Shown piece by piece: positions 1 to 7,160 of a stretch of 35,431 bases of DNA. The position numbers were made by a program, and so were the translations under genes. The notes beneath the pieces are model-generated. The model made no database searches. It was given only the letters and a program-made list of their open reading frames with translations, and was not told the DNA's origin. The DNA lies in contig CALFXX010000058.1 of the NCBI GenBank assembly GCA_937952975.1, positions 1 to 35,431 on the forward strand. The letters are read 5' to 3'. How positions within the stretch are numbered: position 1 is the first letter of the stretch; each line of letters begins with the position of its first letter. This DNA comes from an uncultured Alcaligenaceae bacterium. Lineage in GTDB: Bacteria; Pseudomonadota; Gammaproteobacteria; Burkholderiales; Burkholderiaceae_B.

Positions 1-805
1 CGCCACCCAAGCCTGCACCGCGCTGGCGCCCCACCGCGTCAATCTCGTCAATAAAGATAATGCATGGCGAATGCTTTTTAGCGTTTTCAAACATGTCGCG
101 CACGCGGGCTGCACCCACGCCCACAAACATCTCGACGAAGTCAGAACCCGAAATACTGAAAAACGGCACTTTTGCTTCGCCAGCAATCGCTTTGGCCAGT
201 AAGGTCTTACCTGTACCAGGTGAACCCACCATCAACACGCCGCGGGGAATCCGACCACCAAGCTTTTGAAACTTAGAGGGGTCGCGCAAAAAATCAACAA
301 TTTCTTGAACATCATCTTTTGCTTCGTCGCAGCCTGCAACGTCAGCGAAGGTGATTGCGTTGGTGCCTTCATCTAGCAACCGCGCACGCGATTTGCCAAA
401 ACTAAATGCACCACCTTTGCCACCGCCCTGCATCTGGCGCATAAAAAACACCCAGACACCAATCAAGAGCAGCATCGGAAACCAAGACACGAAGATGCTC
501 ATGAGTAATGAGGGCTCTTCGCGCGGCTTACCCGACACAGAGACACCTGCCTTGAGCAGATCAGACACCATCCAAAGATCACCTGGTGAGGTCAACGTGT
601 AAGGGCGGCCCGAATCAGGCGTGACATGGATCACATCGTTTTGAACGTCAACACGCCGGACCTTGCCCGACTTGGCATCATCCATGAATTGGGTATAACT
701 CACGGTGTCTTGTACGGGTGTGCGGGAGTCGAACTGTTTAAAAACAGTAAACAACACCAAACCAATCACCATCCAAACCGCGACTTTCGAAAAGGAATTA
801 TTCAA
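1..805 (-). CDS. ftsH: ATP-dependent zinc metalloprotease FtsH (3'-truncated by window edge)
   Basis: FtsH is the membrane-anchored AAA+ protease that degrades misfolded and regulatory membrane and cytosolic proteins. About 268 N-terminal codons are visible. A first membrane segment lies near residues 8-20, a periplasmic domain follows, and a second membrane segment with the motif LLLIGVWVFFMRQMQGGG lies near residues 105-125. The Walker A motif GSPGTGKT is encoded around bases 199-222 and Walker B IIFIDEID around bases 33-60. The second region of homology and the zinc-protease domain lie beyond the window. The chosen start is TTG at 805, giving the family-typical N-terminus LNNSFSKVAVWMVIG with GGAG about 7 bases upstream. 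An in-frame ATG at 826 would add seven residues. It lies downstream of rlmE on the same strand, the usual order. Confidence 0.95.
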   Translation of the reverse strand, partial: MNNSFSKVAVWMVIGLVLFTVFKQFDSRTPVQDTVSYTQFMDDAKSGKVRRVDVQNDVIHVTPDSGRPYTLTSPGDLWMVSDLLKAGVSVSGKPREEPSLLMSIFVSWFPMLLLIGVWVFFMRQMQGGGKGGAFSFGKSRARLLDEGTNAITFADVAGCDEAKDDVQEIVDFLRDPSKFQKLGGRIPRGVLMVGSPGTGKTLLAKAIAGEAKVPFFSISGSDFVEMFVGVGAARVRDMFENAKKHSPCIIFIDEIDAVGRQRGAGLGG

Positions 806-950
806 GGCCGATCTCCAGCTTGTCATTCTGACGCGCCACGCACCTTTGGCCCAAAGGAGACGTTGCAACGAGGCAAAATAGCATTCTACCTGTTAAAAAA
901 GCCCATTCGCAGTAATCCCTTACTGTGCAACAGGACCAAATTTCAAAGCT
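806..950 (-). promoter_or_regulatory. rlmE-ftsH intergenic leader with two palindromes
   Basis: This 145-bp gap precedes ftsH and holds no gene. Seen directly: a perfect inverted repeat at 843-857 (CCTTTGG-C-CCAAAGG), a perfect 10-bp palindrome CGTTGCAACG at 861-870, and a weak minus-strand hairpin at 910-925 (CAGTAA/TTACTG) followed by six T residues at 900-895. The hexamer TAGAAT (minus strand, 888-883) could be a -10 element for ftsH, but no good -35 was found. A heat-shock type promoter was looked for and not recognised. The function of the palindromes is inferred only. Confidence 0.3.
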
Positions 951-1586
951 CTAGCCTTTTCGACCCTTGGCGATCAAGAAAGTTTCAGAAGAACGGTCGC
1001 GAGACGCTTTGGGCTTGCGCTCGACCACCCTTTTGAAGTGTCGTTTGAAGCTTTCAACGGTTTGCGAGAAGCCGCTGCCGTGAAATGCTTTCACAATCAG
1101 TGCACCATCTGTTTTGAGGTGCATCAGCGAAAATTCAAGAGCTAAGTCAATCACATGCTGAACTCTGGCCGCGTCAGCCAAACCAACCCCGGATAAATTA
1201 GGTGCCATATCCGATAAAACTAAATCTACCTTTGTTCCTTCGAGCGTCTGATTAAGCTGTTCAAGGACAGAATCTTCACTAAAGTCGCCCAAAATGAACT
1301 CAACGCCTGCGATAGGCTCCATGGGCAAGATATCCAACGCCACGATTCGACCGTCGAGCACCCCGCCCTTGCCAACCAGGCGTTCACGCGCCACTTGAGA
1401 CCAACTGCCCGGGGTCGATCCCAAGTCAACGATGATATCGCCCCTACGCATCAGCTTCTCGGCATCGAGAATCTCGGTTAGTTTGAAAGCCGCGCGAGCC
1501 CGATAGCCCTTTTGAGTCGCCATTTTGACGAATGGGTCATTAATGTGCTGCATGACCCATTCTTTAGAAAATTTGTTCTTCGCCAT
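951..1586 (-). CDS. rlmE: 23S rRNA (uridine-2'-O-)-methyltransferase RlmE (RrmJ/FtsJ)
   Basis: RlmE methylates the 2'-OH of the A-loop uridine U2552 (E. coli numbering) in 23S rRNA during late 50S assembly, using S-adenosylmethionine. The 211-residue product matches the family length. The K-D-K-E catalytic tetrad can be placed: Lys35 in RARAAFKL, Asp in LVLSDMAPN, Lys in LIVKAFHG and Glu in SSETFLIAKG. The SAM-binding loop reads DLGSTPGSWSQ, slightly different from the E. coli form DLGAAPGGWSQ. The start at 1586 gives MAKNKFSKEW. A longer frame to 1661 would overlap yhbY and adds unrelated residues, so it is rejected. It is upstream of ftsH and divergent from yhbY with only 18 bp between start codons. 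Confidence 0.95.
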   Translation of the reverse strand: MAKNKFSKEWVMQHINDPFVKMATQKGYRARAAFKLTEILDAEKLMRRGDIIVDLGSTPGSWSQVARERLVGKGGVLDGRIVALDILPMEPIAGVEFILGDFSEDSVLEQLNQTLEGTKVDLVLSDMAPNLSGVGLADAARVQHVIDLALEFSLMHLKTDGALIVKAFHGSGFSQTVESFKRHFKRVVERKPKASRDRSSETFLIAKGRKG

Positions 1587-1604
1587 TACCGTACAATCTA
1601 CCTT

Positions 1605-2216
1605 ATGACTATTATGGAACTTACCCCCCGCGAGCGTAGTTCGCTTCGCGCTGCTGCTCACCCCCTGCGACCGGTTGTACTCATCGGTGACAACGGGCTG
1701 ACCGAGGCAGTCTTAAAAGAAATCGACCTAAACCTGTCGGCTCACGAGCTGATTAAGGTTCGGGCCGGCAGTGCTGATCGCGACGAACGCGATGCCATGC
1801 TTGCCACGATTTGCGACACCCTGTCGTGCGCCACGGTGCACCATCTGGGCAAAATGTTGATTCTGTATCGCTTCGGCTCAAAGGGCACCTATCTTAAGCC
1901 CCCAGCTGAACCAGCGACACCGGCCAAGCGTAAACCCAACGAACCGCACACACCTAAAAAGCTAGCCGCTGCAGGTAAAAAGGTTCAAAAGCCAAGTCGG
2001 CGCAATCGACCAGAGCGCGAACCGACCGACCTGACGGGTGACCGCCCAACGGTCTATTCGGGCGACCGACCAGCACGACCAAGCAAACGCGCAAGCGCCA
2101 AGGATACCTCACATGGGATTCCACGTCGCAGCGGCAGTGCGTTGTCGCTACGTGCCGGAGCCCGACGTGGGGCAATTGGTTCAACGGTACGTAAACGCGC
2201 GTCGGTCAAACGCTAA
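1605..2216 (+). CDS. yhbY: YhbY-type CRM-domain RNA-binding protein with basic C-terminal tail
   Basis: Small CRS1-YhbY (CRM) domain protein that associates with pre-50S ribosomal particles. The domain occupies about residues 4-90: LTPRERSSLRAAAHPL, then VLIGDNGLT (the GxxG-like loop) and the closing HHLGKMLILYR. Residues about 100-203 form a Lys/Arg/Pro/Ser-rich, probably disordered tail that E. coli YhbY (about 97 residues) lacks; such tails are common in beta-proteobacterial homologues. ATG 1605 and ATG 1614 are both possible starts, and neither has a clear Shine-Dalgarno sequence. The frame is open back to 1512, but that part is antisense to rlmE. It is convergent with greA. Confidence 0.88.
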   Translation: MTIMELTPRERSSLRAAAHPLRPVVLIGDNGLTEAVLKEIDLNLSAHELIKVRAGSADRDERDAMLATICDTLSCATVHHLGKMLILYRFGSKGTYLKPPAEPATPAKRKPNEPHTPKKLAAAGKKVQKPSRRNRPEREPTDLTGDRPTVYSGDRPARPSKRASAKDTSHGIPRRSGSALSLRAGARRGAIGSTVRKRASVKR

Positions 2217-2271
2217 GCAAACCCTCGCACTTCGGGCTTAGCGCTAAGAGCGCGGCTCGACGCACGCACCA

Positions 2272-2748
2272 TCAAAGATATTTAATGCTGATGATTTCGT
2301 ATTCGCGAGCACCAGAGGGCGCTTTGACTTCAACGACATCGCCCTCGTACTTACCGATCAAGGCACGTGCAACCGGGCTAGATACCGAGATCAAATTCGA
2401 ACGGATATCGGCTTCGACATCGCCAACGATTTGATACGTGACCTTGGCACCTGACTCAAGATCTTCGATTTCAACGGTTGCGCCAAACACGATACGACCA
2501 TCGGCATCAATAGAGCTCGGTTCAATCAGCTGCGCATTAGAAAGCGTACCATCGAGCTCGGCGATGCGCCCTTCAATAAAGCCTTGGCGCTCGCGGGCAG
2601 CGTCGTACTCGGCATTTTCAGACAAATCGCCGTGTGAACGCGCCTCAGCAATCGCGTTGATGACCGCAGGGCGATCGACATGCTTGAGCCGCTGCAGTTC
2701 AGCTTGCAAGCGCTCGGCCCCGCGCACAGTAAGAGGAATAGTCGCCAT
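2272..2748 (-). CDS. greA: Transcription elongation factor GreA
   Basis: GreA rescues backtracked RNA polymerase by inserting its coiled coil into the secondary channel and stimulating transcript cleavage. The 158-residue length is exactly typical. The N-terminal coiled coil carries the acidic tip motif HGDLSENAEYDAARERQ (residues about 39-55) with the Asp and Glu that coordinate the catalytic magnesium. The C-terminal FKBP-like domain ends with GAREYEIISIKYL. ATG at 2748 is preceded by TTGGAAAAACACC, giving a modest ribosome-binding site. An intrinsic terminator hairpin lies only 22 bp upstream of the start, so transcription into greA must either pass it or begin very close to the gene. Confidence 0.97.
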   Translation of the reverse strand: MATIPLTVRGAERLQAELQRLKHVDRPAVINAIAEARSHGDLSENAEYDAARERQGFIEGRIAELDGTLSNAQLIEPSSIDADGRIVFGATVEIEDLESGAKVTYQIVGDVEADIRSNLISVSSPVARALIGKYEGDVVEVKAPSGAREYEIISIKYL

Positions 2749-2754
2749 GGTGTT

Positions 2755-2795
2755 TTTCCAAAAAGCAAAACCCCGGCTCGGGTCAGAACCGGGGT
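2755..2795 (-). terminator. Intrinsic terminator between nicB and greA (possible greA attenuator)
   Basis: On the minus strand a GC-rich stem (ACCCCGG pairing with CCGGGGT, arms at 2795-2789 and 2776-2770, 12-nt loop) is followed by the U-rich run TTTTGCTTTTTGG. It lies 31 bp past the nicB stop and 22 bp before the greA ATG. The simplest reading is the end of the catabolic operon. Because it also sits in the greA leader, it could act as an attenuator. Confidence 0.8.
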
Positions 2796-2811
2796 GATCA
2801 ACAATACCGCT

Positions 2812-2840
2812 ATTGTGGGCAAACTTTACGGTAAATGCAA
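2812..2840 (-). promoter_or_regulatory. Candidate greA promoter overlapping the end of nicB
   Basis: Minus-strand TTGCAT (2840-2835), a 17-bp spacer and CACAAT (2817-2812) make a weak sigma-70-like promoter. It would start transcription about 10 nt before the terminator hairpin. Both hexamers are imperfect (3/6 and 4/6). A small inverted repeat CAATA/TATTG at 2802-2815 overlaps the -10. Confidence 0.25.
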
Positions 2841-5800
2841 GCTTGGCGACATACGGATTACCCCAATCTTCTCTTCAAGGTGTTGCCAGGGCGGCTGAGT
2901 CGGGGCAAAACGACTCCGCATATAAGTCAAGAGTTCGCTTAACTGCTGGTCGTCAAATTGTTTAGCAAAACCTTGCATAAAACCAAGTTGATCGCTCGCA
3001 GGCTGACGGATGCCCTCGAGCACAATTCGTATGACGTTATCGGGCTGCGCACTGTGCATCCCAGTGCTCAGCGCCAGCGGAATATTGACGCCAAGCAAAC
3101 GCGGGCCATCGCCATCGTGGTGACACGACGCACAGGCGGCCTGAAACATGCGCTGTGCAGAGCCCAGTAGCAACGGCTCGCGCGCGGCAGCTTGCGCGAC
3201 ATAGGTCTGTGCGGTTTGTGCGGTCTGTGCTGGCGCCGACTCTTGAAACGATGCGAGGTAATGCGCCATGGCAGAAATATCTGCGTTAGGCACCTGCGCC
3301 AGTTGCCGAATAACGGGCGCCATCGGCCCCGAAGCGCTGCCGTGCTCTGCGCTGTGGCCATTGCGTAAATAGTTGAAGAAAGCCGCTTCGGTCCAGGGCA
3401 CGGGGCTAGGCGAGCGTGCATTGAGCGCCGGGGCTTGCCAACCGTCAACCGTGGCGCCACTCAAATACGCCAGGCCTGAGCGTTCGCCCCCCAAGGCATC
3501 GCGCGAGGTGTGACAAGCAGAACAATGCCCCAACCCATTCACCAGATATTCGCCGCGCAACCAAGCCGGCGAACGTTCGATTTCTGTCGGTGGCGTTTGC
3601 ACAGAAGGCCCAGGCGTTAGATACAGCGCGTTCCAAAATGCCATCAAGGGGCGCATATTGAAAGGAAACGCAAGCTTGGTTTCAGGCGTTGCCTGACGCA
3701 CCGGCTCTTGCGACATCAGCCATCCGTATAACGCGGTCAAGTCTTCATCGCTCGTGCGCGTAAACGAGGTATATGGAAACGCTGGATACAAGTGATGGCC
3801 GTCGCGCGAAATCCCTTCGCGCATGGCACGGTTAAACGCTTGCTGCGACCACAGACCAATGCCTGTTTGGGGGTCAGGTGTCAAGTTCGTGCTGTAGACC
3901 GTGCCGAAAGGGGTTTGTATCCCCAGGCCTCCGGCATTGGGTTTGCCTTGCGCGCTGGTGTGACAGGTCACGCAGTTGCCTAAGGCTGCTAATTCGCGAC
4001 CACGTTCAAGCGTTGCGGCTGAATAACTGGCGGCTGAATACGCTGCACCCGACTGCGCCGCAGGCATCAGCGATGCGCGCTGACCGAATAAGGACCACGT
4101 CGCGCCAAGCAGCGTCGTACCAAGCGCCGCCGTCAACGCAGCGGCACGCAGCCACCAAGCGCGCGGCTTGGGCCAAGGCGCATCGGCGCGATCGATGCGT
4201 TGCCCCGCTGAGCCGCTCAGTTGCGGGTCATCCGCTTGCGATGCCAATTGAGGCCTATCGGCGTGCGTCTCTGACTCGCCCCGATACATCAAAGGATTCA
4301 ACGCAGCGCGCACGACCTCGGGCGTAAACGGCGGTTGCCTGAAACGTACGCCCGTCGCATCAAAAATCGCATTGGCGATCGCAGCTGTGCCCGGCACCGA
4401 AGCCGACTCCCCCGCCCCAAGCGCAGGTTCGTTGTGCCGTGGCATCTGCATCACTTCAATCACTGGCACCTGCCTAAAACTCAAAATAGGATACGAACCC
4501 CATTCGCGAGTAGCCACGGTATTGCGCGCGCGTTCTGTCGGGACCTGTTCAAGCATGGCGCGACTGGTGGTCTGTACCACGTTGCCATGGATTTGATGCT
4601 CAACCCCCGCAGGATTAATCGTTAACCCCGCGTCGTGCCCAACCACCACGCGTTTGACATGAACCTCACCCGTACGTTTGTTAACGTCTACATCGGCGAT
4701 CCAGGCGGCCCACGCCGCGCCGAACCCAGGCCACTTGCTGTGTACGTAGCGCGCCCAGGCGACACCTTGGCCATGCAAAATATCACCATCCCCACCCTGT
4801 TGTTGTGGTTGGTCATGCATTTTCCAACCCGCTTTAGCCGCCGTTGCTTGTAGTAGTTCGCGTGCACGCGGGTCATCGAGGTAGCGCAACCTGAACGCAA
4901 GCGGATCGACCCCGGCTGCAGTCGCGAGCTCATCGATATAGGATTCATGCGCAAAAGAATTGGGCATCGCCGACACGCCACGCAACCACGAAGCGCGCAA
5001 AATTGGCGGCATGTCGTTTACCGTGACGCGCAAATTTTGCAAGGTGTAAGGCGGACGAGCGGTGCGATCGCCCATTTCGTACGCTTGTGCGTTGGGCTCA
5101 ATCGTACGCGTCAGCAACAGCGCAAGCGTGGGCGCACCATTCGAAGGGTAAGAGGTTGAAAAATCGTACGCCGCAATCGAGCCATCGGCATGCAAGCCGC
5201 CACGAACTTCCATCCATTGCGCTGCGCCCTTGGGTTCCCAAAGATTTTCTTGCTCGCGCGTGAGTTGCACGCGCACGGGCGCACCGACTGCACGCGCAAG
5301 CAACACAGCATCCGCAGCGACGTCATCCGCACCGTTGCGCCCATAGCAGCCCGAGGCCTCCATTCGCACGATTTCAATTGCGGTATCTTGCAGCGCGGTC
5401 AAACGGGACAAGTCGGCGCGTAACACGTGAGGATTTTGCGTGCCAGCCCAAACGGTCAAGGCAAACGGATCTGCCGGATCGGCTCTAAACTGCGCCACCG
5501 CACACGATGGCCCAATCGAAGCGTGCATCTGATACGGCCAAATGTAAGTGCGTGGCATGGATTGGGCCGCTTGCGCGAGCGCACCATCGACGTCACCTTC
5601 ATCGACAAGCTGGCGAGGCTTTGCCGGATTATCACGCAAGGCTTGTTCGACATTTGACAGATCGGGCAAGCCTACCCAAGGCTTCCAATTCACTTTCAGG
5701 GTATTGGCTGCTAATTCAGCAAATTCTTCGCGCTCGGCCACGACGCCAACAAAATCCCGAATCACAACGACTGCGCGAATGCCAGGGATGTGCGCAATCG

Positions 5801-6635
5801 ATGACTCATCCACGGACTCAAGCAAGTTACCAATAAAGTCACCATGATCAGCACCCGCATAGGGCGGACGAATCACGCGACCATGCAACATGCCAGGCAG
5901 TCGCATATCGTGTACGAACACCAACTCGCCAGTCGCCTTGGCTGGAATATCTACCCTGGGCACTGACTGGCCAACCGTGCGGTACGTAGCCGGGTCTTTC
6001 ACCTGTGTCGAGAGGTCAAGCTTGAGGTGGATACGCTGGTCATCGAGTAGTGCTGCGTAAGTAACGGTAAGGTTTGCACTAGGCAAAGTGGTGCCCGGCG
6101 TAGTCGTCCTTACAACAGGACTTCTCGCACTCGATGTCTGAAGATGAGTTGGATTCTCTGAAGTCTGTACGGCAATGACCCCGGCGCTGACTGTCAATTG
6201 CGTTGCTGGCACTCCGAATTTAGCAGCGGCTAAGGCTAACAAATATTGCCGAGCTTGAGCTGCCGCGGCCCGCAAAGGTGCTGCGTGAATTTGGAGTGAA
6301 CCGCTGGCAATAGTAGGCCCTTGGTTCGGTGCAGTACCGGTGTCACCCAAAATGACATCGACCTGTGCGAGCGGCACATCAAGTTCTTCGGCCACAATCT
6401 GCGCAAACGCGGTTTTGATGCCGGTGCCAAGATCAACGTGGCCATGCAAGGCAGTCACTCGGCCGTCTTCCCACAACGCAAGCAAAATTTCAACGCCCTC
6501 AGCCGGATTGCCAGGCACCGCAGCCGGCTGACCAGGAGCTGGAGGATTTGCGGGCGGCGGATCACGAACCACCAACAATACGCCGGTCGCGTTTAAAAAA
6601 TCTTGACGGGTACGTAAGAGGCTAGGCTGCGCCAT
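2826..6635 (-). CDS. nicB: Nicotinate dehydrogenase subunit B-like: molybdopterin hydroxylase fused to triheme cytochrome c
   Basis: Large subunit of a two-component molybdenum hydroxylase; by analogy to Pseudomonas putida NicAB it converts nicotinate to 6-hydroxynicotinate. The 1269 residues comprise a xanthine-dehydrogenase-family molybdopterin region of the isoquinoline 1-oxidoreductase type (about 1-780; GHVDLGTGIKTAF near the start, KATGELVFVHD, and GAGESASVPGTAAIANA with the presumed catalytic Glu). A hydrophobic segment WWLRAAALTAALGTTLLGA near 800-825 follows, then three cytochrome c modules with heme motifs CVTCH (888-892), CSACH (1038-1042) and CASCH (1168-1172). The fusion implies electrons pass from NicA clusters to hemes and the respiratory chain, not to NAD. 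It overlaps nicA by 14 bp. The nicotinate assignment rests on NicA similarity and the hnr/enamidase context; other N-heteroaromatic substrates are possible. Confidence 0.85.
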   Translation of the reverse strand: MAQPSLLRTRQDFLNATGVLLVVRDPPPANPPAPGQPAAVPGNPAEGVEILLALWEDGRVTALHGHVDLGTGIKTAFAQIVAEELDVPLAQVDVILGDTGTAPNQGPTIASGSLQIHAAPLRAAAAQARQYLLALAAAKFGVPATQLTVSAGVIAVQTSENPTHLQTSSARSPVVRTTTPGTTLPSANLTVTYAALLDDQRIHLKLDLSTQVKDPATYRTVGQSVPRVDIPAKATGELVFVHDMRLPGMLHGRVIRPPYAGADHGDFIGNLLESVDESSIAHIPGIRAVVVIRDFVGVVAEREEFAELAANTLKVNWKPWVGLPDLSNVEQALRDNPAKPRQLVDEGDVDGALAQAAQSMPRTYIWPYQMHASIGPSCAVAQFRADPADPFALTVWAGTQNPHVLRADLSRLTALQDTAIEIVRMEASGCYGRNGADDVAADAVLLARAVGAPVRVQLTREQENLWEPKGAAQWMEVRGGLHADGSIAAYDFSTSYPSNGAPTLALLLTRTIEPNAQAYEMGDRTARPPYTLQNLRVTVNDMPPILRASWLRGVSAMPNSFAHESYIDELATAAGVDPLAFRLRYLDDPRARELLQATAAKAGWKMHDQPQQQGGDGDILHGQGVAWARYVHSKWPGFGAAWAAWIADVDVNKRTGEVHVKRVVVGHDAGLTINPAGVEHQIHGNVVQTTSRAMLEQVPTERARNTVATREWGSYPILSFRQVPVIEVMQMPRHNEPALGAGESASVPGTAAIANAIFDATGVRFRQPPFTPEVVRAALNPLMYRGESETHADRPQLASQADDPQLSGSAGQRIDRADAPWPKPRAWWLRAAALTAALGTTLLGATWSLFGQRASLMPAAQSGAAYSAASYSAATLERGRELAALGNCVTCHTSAQGKPNAGGLGIQTPFGTVYSTNLTPDPQTGIGLWSQQAFNRAMREGISRDGHHLYPAFPYTSFTRTSDEDLTALYGWLMSQEPVRQATPETKLAFPFNMRPLMAFWNALYLTPGPSVQTPPTEIERSPAWLRGEYLVNGLGHCSACHTSRDALGGERSGLAYLSGATVDGWQAPALNARSPSPVPWTEAAFFNYLRNGHSAEHGSASGPMAPVIRQLAQVPNADISAMAHYLASFQESAPAQTAQTAQTYVAQAAAREPLLLGSAQRMFQAACASCHHDGDGPRLLGVNIPLALSTGMHSAQPDNVIRIVLEGIRQPASDQLGFMQGFAKQFDDQQLSELLTYMRSRFAPTQPPWQHLEEKIGVIRMSPSLHLP

Positions 6636-7152
6636 GACTACGCTCGGCTTCGTTATGCATCAGTACAGCCGCACGTTTGACGGCACGAATAATTTCAACA
6701 TGCGTCCCACAGCGACAAAAATTACCCGAGAGCGCGCTGCGTATTTCAGCCTCGGTGGGGTCAGGTGTGTGCGCCAACAAAGATACCGTCATCAGAATCA
6801 TGCCGTTCAAGCAATAGCCGCACTGGGCGGCTTGTTCATCGATAAACGCTTGCTGCACGGGATGTAACTGCGCGCGTGACCCCAACCCCTCAAGCGTTGT
6901 AATCGCACGGCCTTGCACACCGGATGCGGGGACCACACATGAGCGCGCTGCCACGCCATCAATGAGCACCGTACACGCTCCGCACTGACCTAAGCCACAA
7001 CCGTATTTGGGACCATTCAAGGATAAATCGTTGCGCAAGACATGCATCAGCGACGCCTCGTCTGAAAGCGGCAACAGATGCTGCTCACCGTTCACCTGCA
7101 AGGTGCAAAGTGGCGAGTTCACTGGCGTACTGGATCGACACGAAGCACTCAT
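6622..7152 (-). CDS. nicA: Nicotinate dehydrogenase subunit A-like, 2x[2Fe-2S] protein
   Basis: Small electron-transfer subunit of the molybdenum hydroxylase. The 176-residue product has a plant-type ferredoxin domain with ligands Cys52, Cys57, Cys60 and Cys72 (YGCGLGQCGACTVLIDG) and a helical second-cluster domain with Cys111, Cys114, Cys146 and Cys148 (CGYCLNGM and NFCRCGTH). The stretch HPVQQAFIDEQAAQCGYC resembles what I recall of P. putida NicA. There is no FAD-binding medium subunit in the cluster, consistent with the cytochrome-linked NicAB type. ATG 7152 is chosen because GAGG lies 7 bases upstream; a TTG at 7155 is also in frame. The gene starts 8 bp after the ATPase stop, whose TGA overlaps this ribosome-binding site. 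Confidence 0.9.
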   Translation of the reverse strand: MSASCRSSTPVNSPLCTLQVNGEQHLLPLSDEASLMHVLRNDLSLNGPKYGCGLGQCGACTVLIDGVAARSCVVPASGVQGRAITTLEGLGSRAQLHPVQQAFIDEQAAQCGYCLNGMILMTVSLLAHTPDPTEAEIRSALSGNFCRCGTHVEIIRAVKRAAVLMHNEAERSHGAA

Positions 7153-7160
7153 CAAAGGCC

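Noticed and set aside
951..1661. Longer rlmE with 25 extra N-terminal residues
   Set aside because: The extension overlaps yhbY coding sequence, and homologues start at MAKNKFSKEW.
2237..2248. Palindrome CTTAGCGCTAAG between yhbY and greA ends
   Set aside because: Short, no T-run on either side, so not convincing as a bidirectional terminator.
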